A stretch of 64,000 nucleotides of DNA from contig NZ_MDFN01000022.1 of NCBI RefSeq assembly GCF_001730525.1, positions 22,092-86,091 on the forward strand. The letters are read 5' to 3'. This document shows, in pieces, positions 1 through 7,499 of this stretch. This stretch comes from Arcticibacter eurypsychrophilus (GTDB taxonomy: Bacteria; Bacteroidota; Bacteroidia; Sphingobacteriales; Sphingobacteriaceae). The notes below the pieces were generated by a model. The model had not been told where the DNA came from, did no database searches, and saw only the letters and a program-made list of their open reading frames with translations. The translations under genes were made by a program, and so were the position numbers. Every line of letters begins with the position of its first letter. Position 1 is the first letter of the stretch.

Positions 1-788
1 CACGGTTGCATATCAACCTCTTTTATAGCATAGTCTGAGGGTTTTTCAGATTGAAATGCTCCGATGATCGCACAAGGACTGAACGCTACACTGTTTAACA
101 AGATACTTTCATTGGTTTGGCTTAGAGTAGAGTACAGCATCAAGGACATGCTCACCAAAGCTAAACAATCCTCTGGAACTGCTTCTTTAAAAGTAATGAC
201 TTGTCCTTCAGTTATTTGATAACCTTCAATGTCAACATCCTGATAACCTAGGTTTTCATAATACTGTTCCCTAAAGTTAAACGCAACTAACATTAGCCTG
301 ATCCGGTGTTTCATATAAGCTCCGTTAGCGTTTTTAGGCCTTTTGATGCTTGTTTGCGTATTTAAGTTACTTATTGTAACACTCACCAACCCATCCTCGC
401 TTTTACTAACCTCATGACTCATCTGCAAAACATCATGAAGTTTACAGTTTGCATTGAACTCGAAACTGTTAAGTAAAGAAAGATCCCCATCATGCAGATC
501 CCTCTTCCCTTTTTCTCCACTCACATTATTTAGTATCGACCGGTACACCATTTGGGTACTCCTGTAAGCTGCCGTCCCGTCTTTGAATAAATAAGCTGGT
601 TCAAATGCCGTCCGTATAACCGCCGCCGAAGAACTTGAAAGTCCAAACTCAGTAGCACTTCTTTTAGTTTTTTCGGTTTGTTTAAATGCCTTTGCCTTGC
701 CCTGTATAATATTCTTTCCCCGGTACTCCCTGTAAATCACCGAACCTGCGGTTCCATGGACCATTCCTTTTTTATCTATTGTAGCCAT
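1..788 (-). CDS. Hypothetical protein, DUF6266-like style, C-terminus cut off by window edge
   Basis: An open frame of 262 codons runs from an ATG at 788-786 to the left edge without a stop, so the gene continues outside. The function is unknown. The N-terminus (MATIDKKGMVHGTAG, then VIYREYRGKNIIQ) resembles in style the Sphingobacteria DUF6266 proteins, which open with a Gly-rich segment followed by a short basic strand; this link is an impression, not an alignment. There is no signal peptide or membrane segment. The first 140 residues are nearly identical to the damaged gene at 49931, so this is one of at least two paralogues here. The frame is intact across all 788 bases, so this is probably the functional copy. 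A short element at 987-1020 upstream is shared with the other copy. Confidence 0.75.
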   Translation of the reverse strand, partial: MATIDKKGMVHGTAGSVIYREYRGKNIIQGKAKAFKQTEKTKRSATEFGLSSSSAAVIRTAFEPAYLFKDGTAAYRSTQMVYRSILNNVSGEKGKRDLHDGDLSLLNSFEFNANCKLHDVLQMSHEVSKSEDGLVSVTISNLNTQTSIKRPKNANGAYMKHRIRLMLVAFNFREQYYENLGYQDVDIEGYQITEGQVITFKEAVPEDCLALVSMSLMLYSTLSQTNESILLNSVAFSPCAIIGAFQSEKPSDYAIKEVDMQP

Positions 789-986
789 ATCGTTGAAATT
801 TAATAGGGCAAAGGACTTATTTAGGAATCTTAAAAACGAAACACAGGCAAAATCTTCCGAAATCTTCTTAAATACATCAGATTTTTCCTAAATACGCTTT
901 AGATTTATGATAAAGGATTTTACGGTTAAGTGTATAAAATAAATGACTGCAATTCACAGCAAAAACAAGCTCATAAGAATCACCAA

Positions 987-1020
987 TAAGTCCGACTTTA
1001 ATTATCCATTACCGGACTCA
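987..1020 (-). repeat. Upstream element shared with the 49.5 kb paralogue
   Basis: Read on the minus strand, TGAGTCC (1020-1014) is followed by 15 bases and then AAGTCGGACTTA (998-987). The same two blocks with the same 15-base spacing occur on the plus strand at 49496-49529. In both places the element lies upstream of, and in the same orientation as, a copy of the same gene family. GTCC and GGAC can pair, so it may form a hairpin. The function is unknown. Confidence 0.5.
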
Positions 1021-1055
1021 ATTTGGATCCTTATCGCATTCTTATTAGATTATGT

Positions 1056-1122
1056 TAGTATCAGCACATCACATGATGACTCATAATCTTTTGGTCATGG
1101 GTTCGAGTCCAGGTGGGCGCAC
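1056..1122 (+). pseudogene. tRNA-Met-like 3' remnant
   Basis: The stretch contains a CAT anticodon loop (GACTCATAATC), a T-arm core (GGGTTCGAGTCC) and an acceptor-like end (GGGCGCAC). The anticodon stem has a mismatch and the T-stem pairs poorly. I cannot find a matching 5' acceptor strand or a proper D-arm upstream. It is therefore a decayed or partial tRNA, as is often left at integration sites of mobile elements, rather than a working gene. Confidence 0.4.
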
Positions 1123-1389
1123 AAATAAAAAGCAAAACCATAACAAATCCCTAACAGAAAATTTGCGTCCTAAAAGAAAAATTAGGACAGCCGTAAGCGC
1201 AAAGGTTTATAAACACCCCAATATCAATCATGACGCTTTTAACCTTTATTATCATACATTGCAGTTTGCTTACCATAAACCAAATAAATCCGCTAGCTAT
1301 AATGAACGACAAATTAAGAACCTGAGCAGAAAGTTTAAGGCAAAGTATATTAAAAAAGACATTTGAAGGTAAGTTATTATTATAAATAG

Positions 1390-1422
1390 TTCACAAATTT
1401 GTGAATATAATTAGTATATTTG
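1390..1422 (+). promoter_or_regulatory. Palindromic operator and -7 box of the higBA-like operon
   Basis: A perfect 16-base palindrome TTCACAAATTTGTGAA lies at 1390-1405. Ten bases further on, TATATTTG (1415-1422) fits the Bacteroidetes -7 consensus TAnnTTTG exactly, 16 bases before the toxin start codon. An operator over the core promoter is the usual layout for autorepression by the antitoxin's HTH domain. Confidence 0.65.
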
Positions 1423-1438
1423 TACCAATCCAATACCA

Positions 1439-1759
1439 ATGGAGATTACATTTAAAGAACAGTCGTTAGCAGATTTATATGAAGGTAAAAAAGTTAGAGA
1501 CAAGAGGTTTCAATTTCAGCCCCAAGTTATCAAACAATATATCAAAACATTAAACAAGCTTCGTTCTCTGGATAATATAGAGCAAGCATTTCAATATAAC
1601 ACACTCCGTTATGAAAAACTATCAGGTAATTTAAAAGGAAAAAGTTCGGTAAGTGTAAATATGCAATACCGTATTATTTTTCAGGAAATAGCTAGTGAGA
1701 AAGCACCTTTCGAAATCATTTTGATAGATATTGAAGCGTTAAACAATCATTATAGCTGA
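1439..1759 (+). CDS. higB: HigB/RelE-family toxin of a type II toxin-antitoxin system
   Basis: The 106-residue protein has the length and fold signature of the RelE/ParE superfamily, HigB branch. An N-terminal helical part is followed by a strand-rich C-terminus with KLSGNLKG and VNMQYRIIF, matching the 'L.G...G..S..I...YRI.F' pattern of HigB proteins. Family members are ribosome-dependent mRNA endonucleases that inhibit growth in the cytoplasm. The start at 1439 follows a strong TAnnTTTG box. The antitoxin-like gene begins 50 bases downstream in the same direction, giving the toxin-first order typical of higBA. The next-best reading is a ParE-type gyrase toxin. Confidence 0.8.
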   Translation: MEITFKEQSLADLYEGKKVRDKRFQFQPQVIKQYIKTLNKLRSLDNIEQAFQYNTLRYEKLSGNLKGKSSVSVNMQYRIIFQEIASEKAPFEIILIDIEALNNHYS

Positions 1760-1809
1760 TTAATCACCTATTTAACACAAAGGAGAGCCACCTTTAAAAC
1801 GGCAAAAAT

Positions 1810-2919
1810 ATGTCAACCAACATAAAACAACTTACCCCTGCAAAAGCTATCCATCCTGGCGAAATTCTTAATGATGAGTTAAAGTATAGAGGAATAAGTC
1901 AGCAAGATTTTTCCCTTGAAACGGGTATTTCCAAAACCATTCTTAACGAAATTATTAAGGGCAAAAGAAGCATTAATGCAGATGTTGCTTTGCTAATTGG
2001 TAAAGCTTTGCAAATGGACGCAAAACTTTGGCTGAATCTGCAAAATAATTATGATTTAGATTTATCCAACATCAAAGAAAAAACCCGAAGATACTTGGAG
2101 GCTACAGATATGTGGAATCAAATCAAAGAATATGTTCCGTATAAGTTTTACAAAAAGTGTAAAGTGATATCCGGTAATCCGGTAACTGATGTATTATTGG
2201 TTAAAGAAATCTATAATGTATCGGATATTACTGCTTTAGCGGCAGTTTATAAGCAACCAAAGTATGCGCATTTTCGTAAGTCGGGGAAACTGATACCAGA
2301 TAAAATTAATTTAATTGGTTGGGTAAATGTGATTGCTTTTGAGGCGAAAAAAGTAGAAGTTGATGTTTTTGATGTAGTAAAGAAAGACGAATTAATTTCA
2401 AAATTAAAGGATGTTTTTAGAGAGAACACGGAGACTGTTAGTCGTACAACGGAGATTCTGAGCAATTATGGCATAAAACTAATTGTTCATAAAAACGCTG
2501 AGAAATGCGCCGTGGATGGTGTTTCTTTCTGGAGTGAAGGTAAGCCCGCAATTGGATTAAGTATCAGACATCAACGTATTGATAATTTTGCGTTTACCAT
2601 TTTGCATGAGCTGGCGCATATATTTCTACATTTGATAAATGATGTCAATGCGCAGTTTATTAATTTAGATAAGCAGGCGTTGGAGCAAGAATATATTGAA
2701 AGTAAGGAAGAAAAAGAGGCAAATGATTTTTCTTCGTCCGCTTTAATAAACAATGATGAATGGAAAGTATTTATTGCAGACAACTCTATCTATCAGGCTC
2801 ATAAAGTAGACCAGTTTGCAACTCGTTTGGGCGTACACCCGGCTATAGTTTATGGAAGATATTCTAATGAAACGGGTAATTATAAAATCAAAGCTAACAT
2901 CGATAAAAAATTAAATTAG
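1810..2919 (+). CDS. higA: HigA-type antitoxin fused to an ImmA/IrrE-family metallopeptidase domain
   Basis: Residues 10-75 form a HigA/XRE helix-turn-helix domain: HPGEILNDEL is the HigA opening motif and GISQQDFSLETGISKTILNE is the HTH. A middle helical region of about 180 residues follows. At residues 266-270 HELAH is the HExxH zinc site of ImmA/IrrE (DUF955) peptidases, with acidic residues downstream (KEEKEANDF) that fit the third ligand. At 369 residues it is far longer than a plain HigA (about 100). Such antitoxin-peptidase fusions are known from databases. The likely role is to bind the 1390 palindrome and neutralise the upstream toxin. Whether the peptidase controls antitoxin turnover is inference. 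Confidence 0.82.
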   Translation: MSTNIKQLTPAKAIHPGEILNDELKYRGISQQDFSLETGISKTILNEIIKGKRSINADVALLIGKALQMDAKLWLNLQNNYDLDLSNIKEKTRRYLEATDMWNQIKEYVPYKFYKKCKVISGNPVTDVLLVKEIYNVSDITALAAVYKQPKYAHFRKSGKLIPDKINLIGWVNVIAFEAKKVEVDVFDVVKKDELISKLKDVFRENTETVSRTTEILSNYGIKLIVHKNAEKCAVDGVSFWSEGKPAIGLSIRHQRIDNFAFTILHELAHIFLHLINDVNAQFINLDKQALEQEYIESKEEKEANDFSSSALINNDEWKVFIADNSIYQAHKVDQFATRLGVHPAIVYGRYSNETGNYKIKANIDKKLN

Positions 2920-3005
2920 TGGCGAACAACGCTAAATTATAAAATAAAAAGATTACTGATTGATTCCTAAAATGGTTCCAGTATTTACTTGATGAATTTC
3001 AGGAA

Positions 3006-4124
3006 TTACTTACTAAATTTCAGACAAACCGGAGCGTCAAGCGCTAACTTTTCTCCAGTAGCGGTTAGCAGTCCTGTTACTTTGTTCCTTTTGAACACAA
3101 TGATTTCGTTGCTATTGTTATTGGCAACCAGTAAAAAGTTACCTTTTGGATCAATTATAAAGTTTCTTGGCCCTTTACCTAAAGTCGACTGATGTCCTTT
3201 CAACGTCAGCACTCCTGTTGATGGATTTATGGAGAATATTGCAATGTCGTTAGCATCACCTCTGTTTGAGCTATATAAGAATTTTCCATCAGGAGATACA
3301 TGAATATCTGCAGCACCAGTTTGCCCTGTAAATCCGTCGGCAATCATAGAGATGGTTTGAATTTTTTCCATCTTCCCTTTATCAAAAGAGAACGCCAATA
3401 CATTTCCTGTCATCTCCATGAGCGCATACACATATTTGCTATTGGGATGGAAATCCAGATGTCTTGGTCCATCACCAGGCTCTGCAGCTATATAGGGAGG
3501 GTCAGTTGCCTTTAGTGGCTCTGAAGCGCCGCTATGATCAACGGAATAAACGGAGATCTTGTCGGTGCCTAAATCGCTAACCAGGAGGAATTTCTGGTCA
3601 GGGGATAAGATGGTAGAATGAACATGCGGACCTTCTTGTCTGGATTTATTTACACCACTTCCGGTATCCTGGATAGACTGAAGCATATCGCCTAATGACC
3701 CATCTGGTAAAACTGCATATACAACCAGGTTACCCTGACCATAGTTGCCCGCAAAAACGTACTTATTTGTAGCGTCTACTGAAATATAACACGTACCACC
3801 ACCCTGAGCGGTTTTCTTATTAAGGAACTTTAGTTTTCCACTTAACTTATCGAAGGCAAATGAACTGATTGAACCTTCATTGTCTTCATTAGTGGAATAA
3901 ATGAATTTTCCATTGGCACTAGGTGTGAGGTAAGAAGGATTTGATACACCGGTAGCTTTGTTCTTGTAGCTTAACTTGCCTGTTACGGAGTTAAAGGAGT
4001 ATACATAAATGCCTTCACTTTTGCCCTTAGTGGTATAAGTTCCCACTATCAGATTCAGGTTTTGGGCTGATGCTTGATGTATGGTGATTAGCGACATGAT
4101 AATTAATAAAAAGGTCTTTCTCAT
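3006..4124 (-). CDS. Secreted lactonase-family beta-propeller (6-phosphogluconolactonase type)
   Basis: The 372-residue protein has a 20-residue signal peptide (MRKTFLLIIMSLITIHQASA) and then repeated blades of a seven-bladed propeller. YISVDATNKYVFAGNYGQGN, GPHVHSTILSPD, DGPRHLDFHPNSKYVY and GPRNFIIDPKGNFLLVANN are typical of the YbhE/Pgl lactonase family. Cytoplasmic members hydrolyse 6-phosphogluconolactone. An exported Bacteroidetes form more probably acts on another sugar lactone, so the substrate is open. It stands alone between the convergent antitoxin gene and a terminator. Confidence 0.82.
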   Translation of the reverse strand: MRKTFLLIIMSLITIHQASAQNLNLIVGTYTTKGKSEGIYVYSFNSVTGKLSYKNKATGVSNPSYLTPSANGKFIYSTNEDNEGSISSFAFDKLSGKLKFLNKKTAQGGGTCYISVDATNKYVFAGNYGQGNLVVYAVLPDGSLGDMLQSIQDTGSGVNKSRQEGPHVHSTILSPDQKFLLVSDLGTDKISVYSVDHSGASEPLKATDPPYIAAEPGDGPRHLDFHPNSKYVYALMEMTGNVLAFSFDKGKMEKIQTISMIADGFTGQTGAADIHVSPDGKFLYSSNRGDANDIAIFSINPSTGVLTLKGHQSTLGKGPRNFIIDPKGNFLLVANNNSNEIIVFKRNKVTGLLTATGEKLALDAPVCLKFSK

Positions 4125-4281
4125 TACAAGGTAATATATGATGGTTTAGGTATAAAGTTAACACATTAAGGGAATAATCAAATTTGTTTTGAAACTATTT
4201 AAGCTGATGAGTTTAACAGCTTCTGGTGGAAAAAGTTCTGGGGAATTGTGGTAAATCAAACGGAATATTCATAAACCCAAA

Positions 4282-4326
4282 AGCCCTCAAGATATCCAGC
4301 TTTCTAAGGCTTGTATCTTGAGGGCT
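4282..4326 (-). terminator. Rho-independent terminator of the pseudouridine synthase gene
   Basis: A 13-bp perfect stem (4282-4294 with 4314-4326) lies just after the stop at 4354 on the minus strand. It is followed there by TTTTGGGTTT. Confidence 0.7.
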
Positions 4327-4353
4327 GTACATAGATTTCGACTATGCTTTTTA

Positions 4354-6306
4354 TTATTTTATTAGATGTTTCAGTTGGATGATCTCTTTTTCGTCAAGGT
4401 ATCTCCATCTTCCACGAGGTAAGTCTTTTTTAGTCAGGTTGGCATAAACCACTCTGTCAAGTTTAACTACTTCGTATCCAAGGTGTTCGAATAAACGACG
4501 TACTATTCTATTTTTTCCACTATGGATTTGAATTCCGATTTCTTTTTTACTTCCACCGGCAACGTAGCTGATTTCATCAGGTTTCATCATACCATCTTCA
4601 AGTTCAATACCATACGCAATCTTATTCATATCGCCCTGGCTAAGACTCTTATCCAGTTCTACATGGTAAATTTTGGTAATGTTATGACGGGGATGAGACA
4701 GCTTATCGGTAAGATCGCCATCATTAGTCAGCAGGATTAAACCTGTTGTGTTCCTGTCCAATCTGCCAATAGGATAGATCCGCTCTTTAGAAGCTTTGTC
4801 TACAAGCTGCATGATCGTTTTGCGTTCCTGAGGATCGTCAGTAGTGGTGAGATAATCTTTAGGCTTATTTAAAAGCACATAAGTCATTTTCTCACGTTTC
4901 AATGTTTCGCCATTGTAACGGATCACGTCCGTCATTGGATTGATTTTGAAACCTAGCTCATTGACCGCTTCACCATTCACGGTAATTACACCTGCTTCAA
5001 TTAATTCATCCGCTTTTCTGCGGGAACAAATCCCGGCATTAGCAATATATCTGTTCAGTCTGATAGTTGCATCTGCAGGTTGAGAAGGAGAATAGGGTTT
5101 TTTCCTTGCACGAAGGTTTGATCCTTCGATCTTTTCTTCAGAAGTCCATTTTCTGTTCTCTCCGTTTTCTGTTTTGCGTTCCGTAGATCTTCCGTCATCA
5201 GCAGGCCTTCTGTCGTATGAACGGTCGCTTTGTGTTACGCTACCTGGAGTACGTGGTTTTCTATCTTCACCGTAAGGTTTTCTGTCCGCACTGTACGGTT
5301 TTCTTTCTCTCTTATCATCACCAAAAGCCTTCCTGTCATCACCAAATGGTTTTCTGTCCGAATTGAAAGGTTTTCTGTCCGAATTGAAAGGTTTTCTGTC
5401 AGAATTGAAAGGTTTTCTGTCAGAACTGAAAGGTTTCTTTTCGTAAGGGCGGTCGCCTTGTGGACGGCTACCTGAAGTTCTGTCTTCACCGAAAGGTTTT
5501 CTGTCAGAACTGAAAGGTTTTCTTTCGTATGGGCGGTCGCCTTGTGGACGGCTGCCTGATGTTCTATCATCACCGGAAGGTTTTCTGTCAAAACTGAAGG
5601 GCTTTCTATCCGAATTGAACGATTTTTTTTCGTAAGGACGATCGCCTTGTGGACGGCTACCTGAAGTTCTGTCTTCGCCAAATGGTTTTCTATCGGAGCT
5701 GAATGGTTTCTTTTCGTATGGGCGGTCGCTTTGAGGGCGGCTACCTGAAGTTCTGTCTTCACCGTAAGGTTTCCTATCGGAGCTGAATGGTTTTCTTTCG
5801 TATGGGCGATCACTTTGAGGCCTGCTGCCAGTAGTACGTGGTCCTCTGTCTTCGCCTAATGGTCTTCTTTCTCTTTTGTCATCGCCAAAAGTCTTTCTGT
5901 CCTCACCGTAAGGTTTTCTGTCCGAATTGAAAGGTTTCCTTTCGTATGGACGGTCGCTTTGTGGGCGGCTTCCTGAAGAAGTACTTCTTCTGTCAGAACT
6001 GAATGATCTTTTGTCTGAGGAGCGTTCTCCTCCGGCTTTAAAGTCACGGCTTCTTTCTCTGGAATCTGTTGATCTGTTTGCGAAAGGGGGACGGTCATCC
6101 GTTCTTTTACGATCACCTCTTTCATCAGACGCTGGGCGATCTGATCTTCCCGGACGATCACTTGTTGGTCTTTTACGATCTCCGTCAAACTTTCTTCTTC
6201 TTTCTGTGTTTGTCTTGTCCGGACGTTCTGTTTTTGATGTTTTATCAAAACGATTGGTATTGAAGGACTTGTCGTCGCGACTTTTCCGATTATTATTTTC
6301 TGGCAT
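4354..6306 (-). CDS. RluB/RsuA-family rRNA pseudouridine synthase with long repetitive basic N-terminus
   Basis: The C-terminal 250 residues are a complete RsuA/RluB-type enzyme. An S4 RNA-binding domain (IRLNRYIANAGICSRRKADE) is followed by the catalytic domain with GRLDRNTTGLILLTNDGDL, where the Asp of GRLD is the nucleophile of the family, and by KNRIVRRLFEHLGY. It isomerises uridine in 23S or 16S rRNA. About 400 residues in front are low-complexity, built from Arg/Lys/Asp/Ser/Pro units such as RPYERKPFSSDRKP; plain family members are about 240-290 residues. Such extensions are common in Sphingobacteria and look like disordered RNA-binding tails. ATG at 6306 is the only sensible start. Confidence 0.9.
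   Translation of the reverse strand: MPENNNRKSRDDKSFNTNRFDKTSKTERPDKTNTERRRKFDGDRKRPTSDRPGRSDRPASDERGDRKRTDDRPPFANRSTDSRERSRDFKAGGERSSDKRSFSSDRRSTSSGSRPQSDRPYERKPFNSDRKPYGEDRKTFGDDKRERRPLGEDRGPRTTGSRPQSDRPYERKPFSSDRKPYGEDRTSGSRPQSDRPYEKKPFSSDRKPFGEDRTSGSRPQGDRPYEKKSFNSDRKPFSFDRKPSGDDRTSGSRPQGDRPYERKPFSSDRKPFGEDRTSGSRPQGDRPYEKKPFSSDRKPFNSDRKPFNSDRKPFNSDRKPFGDDRKAFGDDKRERKPYSADRKPYGEDRKPRTPGSVTQSDRSYDRRPADDGRSTERKTENGENRKWTSEEKIEGSNLRARKKPYSPSQPADATIRLNRYIANAGICSRRKADELIEAGVITVNGEAVNELGFKINPMTDVIRYNGETLKREKMTYVLLNKPKDYLTTTDDPQERKTIMQLVDKASKERIYPIGRLDRNTTGLILLTNDGDLTDKLSHPRHNITKIYHVELDKSLSQGDMNKIAYGIELEDGMMKPDEISYVAGGSKKEIGIQIHSGKNRIVRRLFEHLGYEVVKLDRVVYANLTKKDLPRGRWRYLDEKEIIQLKHLIK
5230..5960 (-). 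repeat. Coding repeats in the pseudouridine synthase N-terminus
   Basis: The DNA repeats at two scales. Near 5350-5440 a 21-bp unit coding for DRKPFNS occurs in tandem, several copies almost identical. Between about 5440 and 5960 a longer unit of roughly 28 codons (RPYEKKPFSSDRKPFGEDRTSGS type) recurs about five times. All lengths are multiples of three, so slippage changes length without breaking the frame. Confidence 0.8.
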
Positions 6307-6517
6307 ACTATACTGCTAACCTATTTTAAATGGGGGGCAAAGTTAGTTAAAATAAATAATTAAAGCCGTAACGTACGGATTTAATTATTTATACAGAATT
6401 GCTCAGAAAGCAGGCAATAAAGGCCTGATTTTTAGGCAGTAGTGTATAAGTGCTTGGTTATTAGATATATATTGTATATCTTTGTAATCTTTTTTATTTA
6501 AACATAGTAAGGAACGC

Positions 6518-7354
6518 ATGATTAAGAAACATTTGATGGCGTGTTTTGCAGTTGTTATGATTATGATTTTAGCAAAAATCGGGGTCAGCAGAACTTCAGT
6601 AACATACGTTAATTCGTTTCCACAAAAAGTGGATGTCCCTTCTCCCCAAGAGGAAAAAGATTCATCTCCATCCTACTCTTATGAGTTTGCAAGTGAAGTG
6701 ATACCAGTTGAACGTTTAAAGGTATCCAGGAGAATGAAGCGTTATTTGAAAGCCAGTAGTTATGAGCATATTCAAACAGATCGGTTACATCATAAGGCAG
6801 CCCGTTGGTTTCCTATTATAGAGCCGATTTTAAAAAGGTATGGCATTCCGGAGGATTTCAAATATTTGCCATTAGTTGAAAGTGGCTTAAAGGGTGGAAC
6901 TTCTGTTAAAGGTGCTGCTGGATATTGGCAGTTTATGCCTGGAACAGCACGGAGTTATGGACTGGTTGTTAATGGCGATCAGGATGAAAGACATAACATG
7001 AAAAGATCCACTGTTGCTGCGTGCAGGTATTTAAAAGACCTGTATAAGGAATTCAACAATTGGACGTTGGTTGCAGCAGCTTATAATTTAGGAGAAAATA
7101 GCTTACGGAGGCAAATACATGCTCAAGGGCACAAGAATTATTTTAAGCTGAAGCTGAATAAGGAAACTGCTTCTTATGTATATAAATTAGTATCCATGAA
7201 AGAAGTGATTGAAAATCCGATCAAGTATGGATTTGCAAGTCGGAACAAAAACCTGCTTGCCAAGGAAACAAGGCCTGCACCGGTATATATTAATCCGGTT
7301 ATAGAGCAAAATGCAATTACGGCATTGAATCTGCTGCAAAAGCAGGAGTTATAG
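6518..7354 (+). CDS. Lytic transglycosylase, SLT domain (MltD-like)
   Basis: The 278-residue protein has an N-terminal hydrophobic segment (residues 8-22) for export, a linker, and a Slt/goose-lysozyme-like domain from about residue 95. The catalytic Glu is in LPLVESG (about residue 122), followed by GAAGYWQFMPGTARSYGL and AAAYNLGENSL, all hallmarks of the family. It cleaves the MurNAc-GlcNAc bond of peptidoglycan in the periplasm with formation of 1,6-anhydroMurNAc. There are no LysM repeats, unlike full MltD. It is transcribed alone, divergent from the pseudouridine synthase gene. Confidence 0.88.
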   Translation: MIKKHLMACFAVVMIMILAKIGVSRTSVTYVNSFPQKVDVPSPQEEKDSSPSYSYEFASEVIPVERLKVSRRMKRYLKASSYEHIQTDRLHHKAARWFPIIEPILKRYGIPEDFKYLPLVESGLKGGTSVKGAAGYWQFMPGTARSYGLVVNGDQDERHNMKRSTVAACRYLKDLYKEFNNWTLVAAAYNLGENSLRRQIHAQGHKNYFKLKLNKETASYVYKLVSMKEVIENPIKYGFASRNKNLLAKETRPAPVYINPVIEQNAITALNLLQKQEL

Positions 7355-7499
7355 ATTTATTTTATTTGAAGACCGACATGCGAAATCTGGGGAGAGATTG
7401 GCCTGAGGTCTTTAAGTAAACTGTAAAATTCCAAATCCAAGGCTTTATTTAAATTCTATTAACCGATCTTTACACTTTAATTTCAAGAGGTATTAATTA

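Larger units (their letters stand above)
789..1438. other. Intergenic stretch with remnants and one doubtful small ORF
   Basis: This 650-base gap is AT-rich. It holds the upstream region of the leftward gene, the element shared with the 49.5 kb locus, a tRNA-Met-like 3' remnant and the promoter/operator of the toxin-antitoxin pair. A 104-codon frame at 1052-1366 starts inside the tRNA remnant and encodes a Lys/Asn-rich product with no recognisable domain. Its first third is simply translated tRNA sequence, so I do not call it a gene. Its last 70 codons could be a decayed coding fragment. Confidence 0.5.

Noticed and set aside
1052..1366. 104-codon frame with Lys/Asn-rich product
   Set aside because: It starts within a tRNA remnant whose sequence makes up its first third, and no domain or start signal is seen.
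5235..6319. Long frames on both strands over the pseudouridine synthase repeats
   Set aside because: They arise because a repetitive codon pattern is free of stops in other frames; the real enzyme occupies this DNA.
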